The position numbers and the translations under genes were made by a program. A stretch of DNA of 12,314 nucleotides from JBFHNV01 sp965365655. GTDB lineage: Bacteria; Pseudomonadota; Gammaproteobacteria; HK1. Below are positions 6,332-12,314 of the stretch, one piece after another; the stretch's first letter is position 1, and each line of letters opens with the position of its first letter. The stretch is from assembly GCA_965365655.1 (NCBI GenBank), contig CBDUCN010000139.1, forward strand, positions 1 through 12,314. Direction: 5' to 3'. The notes beneath the pieces were generated by a model that saw only the letters and a program-made list of their open reading frames with translations, did no database searches and was not told the origin of the DNA.

Positions 6332-7018
6332 TCAGGCCCGGCGCACGCCGGCGCTGTAGCGCCGGTCCAGCCAGCGCAGGCCGACCTCCGATACGCTGGT
6401 GACCGCGAGAAACAGCAGCGCGACCACGAAGTAGAACGTGAAGGGCTCGCGCGTGGCGCCGCCCGCCTGGCCCGCGTTGTAGACCATGTCCTGCAGGCCG
6501 ATCACCGACACCAGCGCGGTGGTCTTGGCGAGCACCAGCCAGTTGTTGCCGAAGCCCGGCAGCGCGTGGCGCACGCTGGCCGGCAACGTGATGCGCACGA
6601 ACACCTTGACCGGCGACATGCCGAACGCGTGCCCGGCCTCGATCTCGCCGCGCGGCACCGCGAGGATGGCGCCGCGGAAGGTCTCGGTCATGTACGCGCC
6701 GAAGATGAAGCCGATGGTCAGCACGCCGGACACGAAGGGATCGACGTCGACGTAGTCCCAGCCCAGCCGGTCGCCGATCTGGTTGATCATCATCTGGCCG
6801 CCGAAGAAGATGAGCGTCATCAGCACCAGGTCCGGGACGCCCCGGATCAGCGTGGTGTACACGCCCGCCAGCAGCCGCGCCGCGCGCCAGGTCGACAGCT
6901 TCGCGAGCGCGCCCGCGAGTCCGAGCAGCATCGCGATCAGCAACGACAGGAGCGCGACCTCCAGCGTCAGCAGGAAGCCGTCGAGGATGAACGGCAGGTA
7001 GCCGTGCAGGTCGAACAT
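6332..7018 (-). CDS. aotQ: Basic amino acid ABC transporter permease, HisQ/AotQ type
   Basis: A 228-residue membrane protein with N-terminal DLHGYLPFILDGFLLTLEVA, typical of HisQ-type permeases. It carries the conserved RGVPDLVLMTLIFF segment (59-72) and the EAA loop at about 125-146 (E127-A-G-H-A-F-G133...LP). It pairs with the downstream HisM-type subunit to make the transmembrane channel. The start codon at 7018 has no clear Shine-Dalgarno. A perfect GC hairpin ends about 11 nt upstream, so expression may be lowered relative to the binding protein. Residues match the family throughout, with no frameshift. Confidence 0.82.
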   Translation of the reverse strand: MFDLHGYLPFILDGFLLTLEVALLSLLIAMLLGLAGALAKLSTWRAARLLAGVYTTLIRGVPDLVLMTLIFFGGQMMINQIGDRLGWDYVDVDPFVSGVLTIGFIFGAYMTETFRGAILAVPRGEIEAGHAFGMSPVKVFVRITLPASVRHALPGFGNNWLVLAKTTALVSVIGLQDMVYNAGQAGGATREPFTFYFVVALLFLAVTSVSEVGLRWLDRRYSAGVRRA

Positions 7019-7029
7019 CGCGTGGGCCG

Positions 7030-7056
7030 GCCCCGCCGGCCTCGGGCCGGCGGGGC
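7030..7056 (-). repeat. Perfect GC-rich stem-loop between binding protein and permease genes
   Basis: CCCCGCCGGCC (7031-7041) and GGCCGGCGGGG (7045-7055) are perfect 11-bp arms around a 3-nt loop; bases 7030 and 7056 add a twelfth pair. It lies in the 61-nt gap between the two genes. In enteric bacteria a REP element sits at the equivalent hisJ-hisQ junction and stabilises upstream mRNA, so that binding protein exceeds permease. A similar role here is inference. No poly-U follows, so full termination is less likely. Confidence 0.65.
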
Positions 7057-7079
7057 GTCACCTTGCTGTCGCGGCGGCG

Positions 7080-7856
7080 TCAGTCGCCGTAGACGTCGAA
7101 CTCGAAGTACTTCTTCGCGATCGCGTCGTAGGTGCCGTTGGCCCGGATCGCCGCGATCGCATCGTCGAGCTTCTTCACGAGGTCCGTGTCGCCCTTGCGC
7201 ACCGCGATCCCGGCGCCGTCGCCAAAGTACTTCTTCGTCGTGTAGCCGGGGCCCACGAACTCCCAGCCCTGGCCCTTGTCCGTGTCCAGGAAGCCCTCCT
7301 TCATCGCCACCGAGTCCGCCAGCAGCAGGTCGAGCCGCCCCGCGACGGCGTCCAGGTAGGCCTCGTCCTGGGTGCCGTAACGCTTGATGTCCACCGCGTC
7401 GCCGAACTCCTCGGTGATGAAGTTGTCGTGGGTGGTCGCGCGCTGCACGCCGACGGTCTTGCCGGCAAGGCCTTCCTTGCTGATCGAGATGCCCGAGCCC
7501 TTCTTCGCCGCGAACTTCGCCGGCGTCTGGTAGTACTTGCCGCTGAACGCGACCTTCTTCTTGCGCTCCTCGGTGATGGACATGGACGCGATGATGGCGT
7601 CGTACTTGCGCGCGAGCAGCGCGGGGATGATGCCGTCCCAGTCCTGCTGCACCAGCGTGCACTCGGCGCCCATCTCGGCGCACAGCGCGTTGGCGATGTC
7701 GATGTCGAAGCCCACCAGCTTGCCGTCGGCGGTCACCGAGCTGAACGGCGGGTAGGCGCCCTCGACGCCGATGCGCAGCTTCTTCCAGTCCTTCGCGGTC
7801 GCCGGGCCGGCGAACGCCAGCAGCGCGGCGCACAGGATCAGGGTGTACTTCTTCAT
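7080..7856 (-). CDS. aotJ: Periplasmic lysine/arginine/ornithine-binding protein
   Basis: 258 residues, family length. The signal peptide is residues 1-21 (MKKYTLILCA..., cleavage after ATA). The mature protein aligns by eye along its whole length with enteric ArgT (LAO-binding protein) and HisJ, ending YFEFDVYGD against ArgT YFDFNVYGD. The disulphide pair C59/C66 is conserved, as are the ligand-binding SMSITEER segment with R98, and the D181 region that contacts the ligand amino group. Mature position 11 is Glu (E32) where ArgT and HisJ have Asp, a conservative change in the side-chain pocket. The gene has a good ribosome binding site, GAGGAGAG. It follows the ATPase gene by 55 nt and precedes the permeases after a hairpin, so it is likely the most strongly expressed member. 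Confidence 0.87.
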   Translation of the reverse strand: MKKYTLILCAALLAFAGPATAKDWKKLRIGVEGAYPPFSSVTADGKLVGFDIDIANALCAEMGAECTLVQQDWDGIIPALLARKYDAIIASMSITEERKKKVAFSGKYYQTPAKFAAKKGSGISISKEGLAGKTVGVQRATTHDNFITEEFGDAVDIKRYGTQDEAYLDAVAGRLDLLLADSVAMKEGFLDTDKGQGWEFVGPGYTTKKYFGDGAGIAVRKGDTDLVKKLDDAIAAIRANGTYDAIAKKYFEFDVYGD

Positions 7857-7911
7857 GCTTCTCTCTCCTCGATCGGACCGGTATTACGCGAATGAATCCA
7901 GGGCCGCACCC

Positions 7912-8685
7912 CTACTTGAGATTGCCGGCCAGGAACTGCCTGAAGCGCTCCGAGCTCGGATGCTCGAAGACCCGCGCCGGGTCGCCGTCCTCCTCCACCC
8001 GACCCTCGTGCAGGAACAGCACCCGCGAGGACACCTCGCGGGCGAAGCCCATCTCATGGGTGACCACGAGCATGGTTCGCCCCTCCTCCGCCAGCGAGCG
8101 CATGACCTTCAGAACCTCGCCGACCAGCTCCGGGTCCAGCGCCGAGGTGGGCTCGTCGAACAGCATCAGCTCGGGCTCCATCGCCAGCGCGCGGGCGATC
8201 GCGGCACGCTGCTGCTGGCCTCCGGACAGGTGCGCGGGATAGTAGTCGCGACGCTCGTACAGACCCACCCGCTCCAGCGTCGCGTGCGCGCGCTCGCGCG
8301 CCTCGTGCCGCGTCAGGCCGAGCACCTGCACCGGCGCCTCGGTGACGTTCTGCTCCACGGTCATGTGCGACCACAGGTTGAACTGCTGGAACACCATGCC
8401 GAGGCGCGCCCGGATGCGCTGCACCTGCTTCGGGTCCTCGGGCCGGCGCCCCGCGCCGCCCTCGCGCATCCGGATCAGCTCGCCCTTGACGCTGACCCGG
8501 CCCTCGTCGGGCGTCTCGAGCAGGTTGATGCAGCGCAGGAACGTGCTCTTGCCGGAGCCGCTGCTGCCGAGGATCGAGACCACGTCCTGCTCGCGCGCCT
8601 CGAGCGAGATGCCTTTCAGGACCTCGACGCTGCCGAAGCGCTTGTGGATGCCCTCCACCGCGAGGGCGGGAACCGTCGCGTTCAT
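7912..8685 (-). CDS. aotP: Basic amino acid ABC transporter ATP-binding protein, HisP/AotP type
   Basis: 257 residues from the ATG at 8685, the family size. All nucleotide-binding motifs are intact: Walker A GSSGSGKST (40-48), Q-loop FQQFNLWSHMT, signature LSGGQQQR, Walker B LMLFDEPTSALDP, and H-loop VVTHEMGFAR. A start 20 codons further upstream (8745) was rejected. The extra residues have no family counterpart, and that start would overlap the -35 element of a promoter candidate (8717-8745). The protein energises import by the two permeases. Its position before the binding protein differs from the Pseudomonas aot order. The promoter directly upstream would make the four transport genes separable from the AotO-like gene. 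Confidence 0.88.
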   Translation of the reverse strand: MNATVPALAVEGIHKRFGSVEVLKGISLEAREQDVVSILGSSGSGKSTFLRCINLLETPDEGRVSVKGELIRMREGGAGRRPEDPKQVQRIRARLGMVFQQFNLWSHMTVEQNVTEAPVQVLGLTRHEARERAHATLERVGLYERRDYYPAHLSGGQQQRAAIARALAMEPELMLFDEPTSALDPELVGEVLKVMRSLAEEGRTMLVVTHEMGFAREVSSRVLFLHEGRVEEDGDPARVFEHPSSERFRQFLAGNLK

Positions 8686-8716
8686 GCTGCCGCCCCGGGC
8701 GCCGTGTGATGGCCGA

Positions 8717-8745
8717 ACCGTAGCGGCAGGGGCCGCGGATGGCAA
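8717..8745 (-). promoter_or_regulatory. Sigma-70 promoter for the transporter genes
   Basis: On the minus strand TTGCCA (8745-8740, 5 of 6 to TTGACA) and TACGGT (8722-8717, 3 of 6 to TATAAT) are separated by exactly 17 nt. They lie in the 108-nt gap before aotP, giving a start near 8710 and a leader of about 25 nt. A 7-bp hairpin TCGCGCG/CGCGCGA lies upstream (8753-8769) and could mark the end of the preceding transcript or an operator. Confidence 0.45.
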
Positions 8746-8793
8746 TCAGTCTTCGCGCGTGGCGCGCGATCAATCGTCCCGCCCGACGCGCGC

Positions 8794-9948
8794 TCAGTCG
8801 GTCAGCAGCGCGCCGGCGCGGCGGTGCGCCAGCGGCGCGGCTCCGGCCACCTTGACCAGCACGTCACCGGGGCGTGCGATGCGCTGGTCGGTGCGCGCGA
8901 ACACGATGCCGCCGGCGCTCGCCTCGACCGGAGTGCGGGCGCCCGGCCCCTGCGGGTCCAGCGGATCGGCGAGCTCCGCGACCACGTCCCCGGCGTGCAC
9001 CGTCGCGCCGACGCCGGCGAGGCGCGCGACGACCCCGGCCCGCGGCGCGCGCACCATGTCCACGCCCTCCAGCGGCGTCGCGTCGCGCACCGGCTCCGGC
9101 AGCGGGCCGGGATCGCCGGCGATCACCCCGCGACGCTGCAGGAAGCGGAACAGATTGCCGGCATCGCGCCCGGCGACCTCATCGTCCACGTCCATCAGCC
9201 CGCGAAGCTCCACCGTGGCCGCGAGGCAGGACAGCGGCAGCGGATGCCCGGGGAAGCGCCGCGCCAGCAACCACCACGGCGCGGACAGCGCCTCGTCGAA
9301 CGGGTGCCCGCCGGACTCCTCGGCGAGCAGCGTGACGGCGGCTTCCAGCCCGGCGCTCAGGTCCGCGGCCTGCGGCCACAGCGGCGTGCCCAGGTACACG
9401 TGCAGCAACGCCTCCTCGTCGCAGTGCAGGTCCAGCGCGATGTCGGCGTCCAGCGCGAGGCCGAGCAGGGTGTGGCGCAGCCACTGGGTCTCGTCCACGG
9501 GCGCCCGCTCCGCGAGCGCGCCGGCCAGCGCGTCGCGCACCGCGGCCACGTTGGACGCCGCGTCCGCCCCGAGCCGCCCCGCCAGGCGCTCGGCCGCCGG
9601 CGCGACGAGGTCCGGAAACAGGCGGTTGTAGTTGCCGGCGCCGGTCAGCGCGTGACGTCCCAGGACCCGGCCCGACACGTTCTGCGCGAGCCCGAGCGGG
9701 TTCGCGACCGGCACCAGCACCAGCTCGCCGGTCACCGCGCCCGGCGCCGCCTCGAGCAGCGAGCGCAGCCGGTCCAGCACCAGCATCCCCGGGATCTCGT
9801 CGGCGTGCAGCGACGCCTGCAGGTAGGCCTTCGGACGCGCACCCGGCGCACCGTAGCGAACCACCGTGAGGTGGCTCTGCGTGCCGGGCGAGGTGCACGG
9901 CATGCTCAGGCGCTCGACGCGGCCGGCGGGACGGGATGGGCTGGGCAC
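8794..9948 (-). CDS. aotO: Succinylglutamate desuccinylase/aspartoacylase-family zinc hydrolase, AotO-like
   Basis: 384 residues from a GTG start at 9948, chosen because AGGGGA lies 5 nt upstream and because RVERL before SPGTQ fits the family N-terminus. Zinc-site features of the M14-like AstE/aspartoacylase fold are present: H48-x-x-E51 in SLHADEIPG, the NYNRLFPDL motif, and the third ligand His in ALDLHCDE. VELRG may hold the catalytic Glu. The C-terminal third (about 285-370) has glycine-rich beta segments resembling a biotinyl/lipoyl-like domain, common in this subfamily. These enzymes cleave N-acyl or amide bonds of amino acid derivatives in the cytoplasm. Pseudomonas aotO, inside the arginine/ornithine transport operon, is in my recollection the same family, which supports the symbol; its substrate is not established. 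The gene is first in the minus-strand cluster. Confidence 0.75.
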   Translation of the reverse strand: MPSPSRPAGRVERLSMPCTSPGTQSHLTVVRYGAPGARPKAYLQASLHADEIPGMLVLDRLRSLLEAAPGAVTGELVLVPVANPLGLAQNVSGRVLGRHALTGAGNYNRLFPDLVAPAAERLAGRLGADAASNVAAVRDALAGALAERAPVDETQWLRHTLLGLALDADIALDLHCDEEALLHVYLGTPLWPQAADLSAGLEAAVTLLAEESGGHPFDEALSAPWWLLARRFPGHPLPLSCLAATVELRGLMDVDDEVAGRDAGNLFRFLQRRGVIAGDPGPLPEPVRDATPLEGVDMVRAPRAGVVARLAGVGATVHAGDVVAELADPLDPQGPGARTPVEASAGGIVFARTDQRIARPGDVLVKVAGAAPLAHRRAGALLTD

Positions 9949-9966
9949 GGCGGTCCCCTGCAGCTC

Positions 9967-10000
9967 GCTCGGGGCCGCGGCGGGAGCGCCGCGGCCGAGC
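9967..10000. promoter_or_regulatory. Long inverted repeat in the divergent promoter region
   Basis: GGCCGCGGCG (9973-9982) and CGCCGCGGCC (9987-9996) are perfect 10-bp arms around GGAG. GCTCG (9967-9971) and CGAGC (9996-10000) can extend the pairing past a small bulge. It lies between the divergent aotO-like and MoxR genes, just upstream of a -10 candidate, so it could be an operator or, in the aotO leader RNA, a hairpin before the ribosome binding site. No known regulator consensus is recognised. Confidence 0.4.
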
Positions 10001-10003
10001 CGC

Positions 10004-10009
10004 TAGAAT
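10004..10009 (+). promoter_or_regulatory. -10 element candidate for the MoxR/VWA genes
   Basis: TAGAAT (5 of 6 to TATAAT) is the only AT-rich island in the 106-bp divergent gap and lies 46 nt before the MoxR start. No good -35 is visible; the matching position falls inside the inverted repeat at 9967-10000, so an activator may be needed. The reverse strand reads TATTCT at 10010-10005, a possible overlapping -10 for the leftward gene. Confidence 0.35.
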
Positions 10010-10054
10010 ACGCCGCCCCCTGCCGACCCGGACAGACCGCGAGGACCCCGCACC

Positions 10055-10909
10055 ATGAGCCGACCCCGCTTCGAGGGCACCGACACCTACGTCGCCACCG
10101 ACGACCTGATGCTGGCGGTCAACGCGGCCATCACGCTGGGCCGGCCGCTGCTGGTCAAGGGCGAGCCCGGAACGGGCAAGACCATGCTCGCCGAGGAGGT
10201 GGCGCGCGCGCTGGGCGCGCCACTGATCCCGTGGCACATCAAGTCCACCACGCGCGCCCAGCAGGGGCTCTACGAGTACGACGCGGTGGCGCGCCTTCGC
10301 GACTCCCAGCTCGGCGACGAGCGGGTGCACGACATCGCGAACTACATCGTGCCCGGAAAGCTCTGGCAGGCCTTCGCCGCGGAGCAGCGCCCGGTGCTGC
10401 TGATCGACGAGATCGACAAGGCGGACATCGAGTTCCCGAACGATCTGCTGCAGGAGCTCGACCGCATGGAGTTCCACGTCTACGAGACGCGCGAGGTGAT
10501 CAAGGCGGAGCAGCGCCCCATCGTGTTCATCACCAGCAACAACGAGAAGGAGCTGCCGGACGCGTTCCTGCGCCGCTGCTTCTTCCACTACATCCGCTTC
10601 CCGGACACCGAGACCATGCAGCGCATCGTGGACGTGCACTTCCCGGGGCTGAAGAAGTCGCTGCTGGACGAGAGCCTGCGCGTGTTCTTCGAGCTGCGCG
10701 AGGTGCCGGGCCTGAAGAAGAAGCCGTCCACCTCGGAGCTGCTGGACTGGATCAAGCTGCTCGTGGCCGAGGACATCCCGCCGGAGGCCCTGCGCAGCGA
10801 CGACCCGCGCAGCGTGATCCCGCCGCTGCACGGCGCGTTGCTCAAGAACGAGCAGGACGTGCACCTTTTCGAGCGCCTGGTGTTCCTGAACCGCCGACAG
10901 GGCGGGTGA
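10055..10909 (+). CDS. MoxR-family AAA+ ATPase
   Basis: 284 residues, complete. GAGGA lies 9 nt before the ATG. AAA+ motifs are intact: Walker A GEPGTGKT (36-43), Walker B LLIDEID (115-121), sensor 1 ITSNN (159-163), and an arginine-finger region DAFLRRC (169-175). MoxR ATPases form ring-shaped chaperones that, with a VWA-domain partner, mature or activate enzyme complexes, as CoxD/CoxE, NorQ/NorD and CbbQ/CbbO do. Here the partner is encoded next on the same strand, after a 225-nt gap. The sequence looks most like the MoxR subgroup typified by Pseudomonas PA2707, which pairs with a CoxE-like VWA protein. That placement is from memory, and no client enzyme is encoded in the window. Confidence 0.85.
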   Translation: MSRPRFEGTDTYVATDDLMLAVNAAITLGRPLLVKGEPGTGKTMLAEEVARALGAPLIPWHIKSTTRAQQGLYEYDAVARLRDSQLGDERVHDIANYIVPGKLWQAFAAEQRPVLLIDEIDKADIEFPNDLLQELDRMEFHVYETREVIKAEQRPIVFITSNNEKELPDAFLRRCFFHYIRFPDTETMQRIVDVHFPGLKKSLLDESLRVFFELREVPGLKKKPSTSELLDWIKLLVAEDIPPEALRSDDPRSVIPPLHGALLKNEQDVHLFERLVFLNRRQGG

Positions 10910-10923
10910 CCGGGCGCCCGGTC
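10908..10923 (+). repeat. Perfect 16-bp palindrome overlapping the MoxR stop codon
   Basis: GACCGGGCGCCCGGTC is fully self-complementary and begins at the last two bases of the TGA. It opens a 225-nt gap (10910-11134) before the VWA gene. The rest of that gap holds only short Arg-rich frames without a ribosome binding site. It may be an mRNA-end structure or a protein-binding palindrome. Confidence 0.4.
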
Positions 10924-11134
10924 GATCTCGCCCCGCTGGCGCACGGACCCGGAGGTTGCGGAGGATGCGCAGAGGGAACGTGTTGCGAGTCGCGAGACCG
11001 CGGTCGTCCATGACCCGTGCCGTGACTGCGCGCCCCCGGCCGCCCGTGCGCGGCACACGTCCCTCCCGCACCTGTTGCGCCTCACGCGAGCACCGCGGTG
11101 ATTCGGTGGCGCTGAACGAAAGCAGGTCGCCGAC

Positions 11135-12313
11135 ATGCTGATACCTTTCTTCTTCCGCCTTCGCGAGGCCGGCGTCCCCGCCAGCATCACCGAGTACCTG
11201 ACGCTGCTCGACGCGATCCGCGAGCACGTCGCCGGCTATGACGTCGAGGATTTCTACTTCCTGGCGCGCGCGTCCCTGGTGAAGGACGAGCGGCACTTCG
11301 ATCGTTTCGACCGGGTGTTCGCCGAGCACTTCGAGGGAGTGGAGTCGCTGTTCGCGGCACTCACCGGCGAGGCGCTGCCCGAGGAGTGGCTGCGCAAGCA
11401 GGCAGAGCGCTCGCTGAGCGACGAGGAGAAGGCGCGCATCGAGGCGCTGGGCGGCTGGCAGAAGCTGATGGAGACGCTGCGCAAGCGCCTCGAGGAGCAG
11501 AAGAAGCGCCACCAGGGCGGCAACAAGATGATCGGCACCGCCGGCACCTCGCCTTTCGGCGCGTGGGGCTACAACCCGGAAGGCGTGCGCATCGGGCAGG
11601 ACGAGTCGCGCCATCGCCGCGCGGTGAAGGTGTGGGACCGGCGCGAGTACCGCAACCTGGACGACACCGTGGAGCTTGGCACGCGCAACATCAAGCTGGC
11701 CCTGCGCCGGCTGCGCGAGTTCGCGCGCGAGGGCGCCCACGAGGAGCTGGATCTCGACGACACCATCCGGGCCACGGCGCGCAACGCCGGCTGGCTCGAC
11801 GTGAAGATGGTCCCGGAGCGCCACAACGCGGTGAAGGTGCTGCTGTTCCTCGACGTGGGCGGGTCCATGAACGACCACGTGCGTCTGTGCGAGGAGCTGT
11901 TCTCGGCGGCACGCGCCGAGTTCCGCCACCTCGAGTACCACTACTTCCACAACTTCGTCTACGAATCCGTGTGGAAGGACAACCGCCGCCGCCACGCGCA
12001 GCGTATCCCGACCGTGGAGGTGCTGCGCACCTACGGGCACGACCACAAGCTGATCGTCGTCGGCGATGCGACCATGAGCCCCTACGAGATCCTGCAGCCG
12101 GGCGGCAGCGTGGAGCACTGGAACGAGGAGCCGGGCGCGGTCTGGCTGAAGCGCCTGCTGGCGACCTACCCGAAAGCGGCGTGGCTGAATCCCGAGCCCG
12201 TCCGGCGCTGGGAGCACACCCCCAGCATCCGGATCACCCGCGAGCTGATGGAGGAGCGGATGTACCCGCTCACGCTGGAGGGGCTGGACCGGGCGATGCG
12301 GGAGCTGCGCTGA
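11135..12313 (+). CDS. CoxE-like VWA-domain protein, partner of the MoxR ATPase
   Basis: 392 residues, ending one base before the window edge, so complete. The N-terminal MLIPFFFRLREAGVPASITEY fits the family start. The middle (about 85-130) is charged and helical. The VWA domain follows at about 230-392: the MIDAS strand LLFLDVGGSM has D240-x-G-x-S244, then GDATMSP (310-316) later in the fold. The usual metal-binding signature is DxSxS; here Ser is replaced by Gly, which I recall as common in this CoxE-like branch rather than a defect. Such proteins bind the MoxR ATPase and its substrate, coupling ATP use to metal-dependent protein contact. The Shine-Dalgarno is weak (AGG 15-17 bases before the start). 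Confidence 0.83.
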   Translation: MLIPFFFRLREAGVPASITEYLTLLDAIREHVAGYDVEDFYFLARASLVKDERHFDRFDRVFAEHFEGVESLFAALTGEALPEEWLRKQAERSLSDEEKARIEALGGWQKLMETLRKRLEEQKKRHQGGNKMIGTAGTSPFGAWGYNPEGVRIGQDESRHRRAVKVWDRREYRNLDDTVELGTRNIKLALRRLREFAREGAHEELDLDDTIRATARNAGWLDVKMVPERHNAVKVLLFLDVGGSMNDHVRLCEELFSAARAEFRHLEYHYFHNFVYESVWKDNRRRHAQRIPTVEVLRTYGHDHKLIVVGDATMSPYEILQPGGSVEHWNEEPGAVWLKRLLATYPKAAWLNPEPVRRWEHTPSIRITRELMEERMYPLTLEGLDRAMRELR

Positions 12314-12314
12314 G

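Noticed and set aside
7881..7897. ArgR-box-like or promoter-like AT-rich patch (ATTACGCGAATGAAT) before the binding protein gene
   Set aside because: Half-site symmetry is poor against the ARG box consensus and no -35 lies at the correct distance.
10956..11141. 61-residue open frame in the MoxR-VWA gap
   Set aside because: Arg-rich composition, no ribosome binding site and overlap with the VWA start; it looks like chance.
9179..12217. 1012-codon minus-strand open frame across MoxR, VWA and part of the AotO-like gene
   Set aside because: It overlaps three genes with intact motifs. Its length results from low stop-codon frequency in GC-rich DNA; no domain is recognisable.

Overview
This is a GC-rich (by eye about 70%) chromosomal window, gene-dense, with no insertion sequences, phage genes, CRISPR arrays, tRNAs or rRNAs that I can recognise. 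The protein families (lysine/arginine/ornithine-type periplasmic transporter with an AotO-like partner, PEP-CTERM/exosortase components, a MoxR/VWA pair) fit a high-GC gammaproteobacterium, perhaps Ectothiorhodospiraceae/Chromatiales-like. The taxonomy is inference, not read directly.

Layout. (1) 1-176: the last 57 codons of a low-specificity L-threonine aldolase, followed by a stem-loop. (2) 177-655: a long non-coding, regulatory-looking stretch ending in a near-perfect sigma-54 promoter, with a candidate enhancer-binding palindrome, a candidate IHF site and a CRP-like site upstream. (3) 656-5562, plus strand: a surface/secretion module. It comprises a secreted protein with a variant PEP-CTERM tail, a 943-residue TPR protein of the PrsT family, and a small EF-hand lipoprotein. 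(4) 5630-9948, minus strand: a basic-amino-acid ABC import cluster. Its transcription order is AotO-like metallo-hydrolase, ATPase, binding protein, permease Q, permease M. A strong GC hairpin lies between binding protein and permeases, as the REP element does in enteric hisJ-hisQ. (5) 10055-12313, plus strand and divergent from the transporter: a MoxR-family AAA+ ATPase and a CoxE-like VWA protein, a chaperone-type pair.

How the genes work together. The PEP-CTERM protein is expected to be exported by Sec and sorted at the inner membrane by an exosortase encoded elsewhere. Its promoter looks like the RpoN/PrsK-PrsR type used by PEP-CTERM systems. PrsT and the lipoprotein probably act in the same envelope process. 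The ABC cluster imports arginine/ornithine/lysine-type substrates. The AAA+/VWA pair probably remodels or activates an unidentified target protein.

The most interesting part is the 500-655 regulatory block. Its predicted transcription start (about 625) falls on the first ATG, so translation should begin at the GTG at 656. The adjoining three-gene module carries a non-canonical sorting motif and a PrsT lacking the usual lipobox cysteine.
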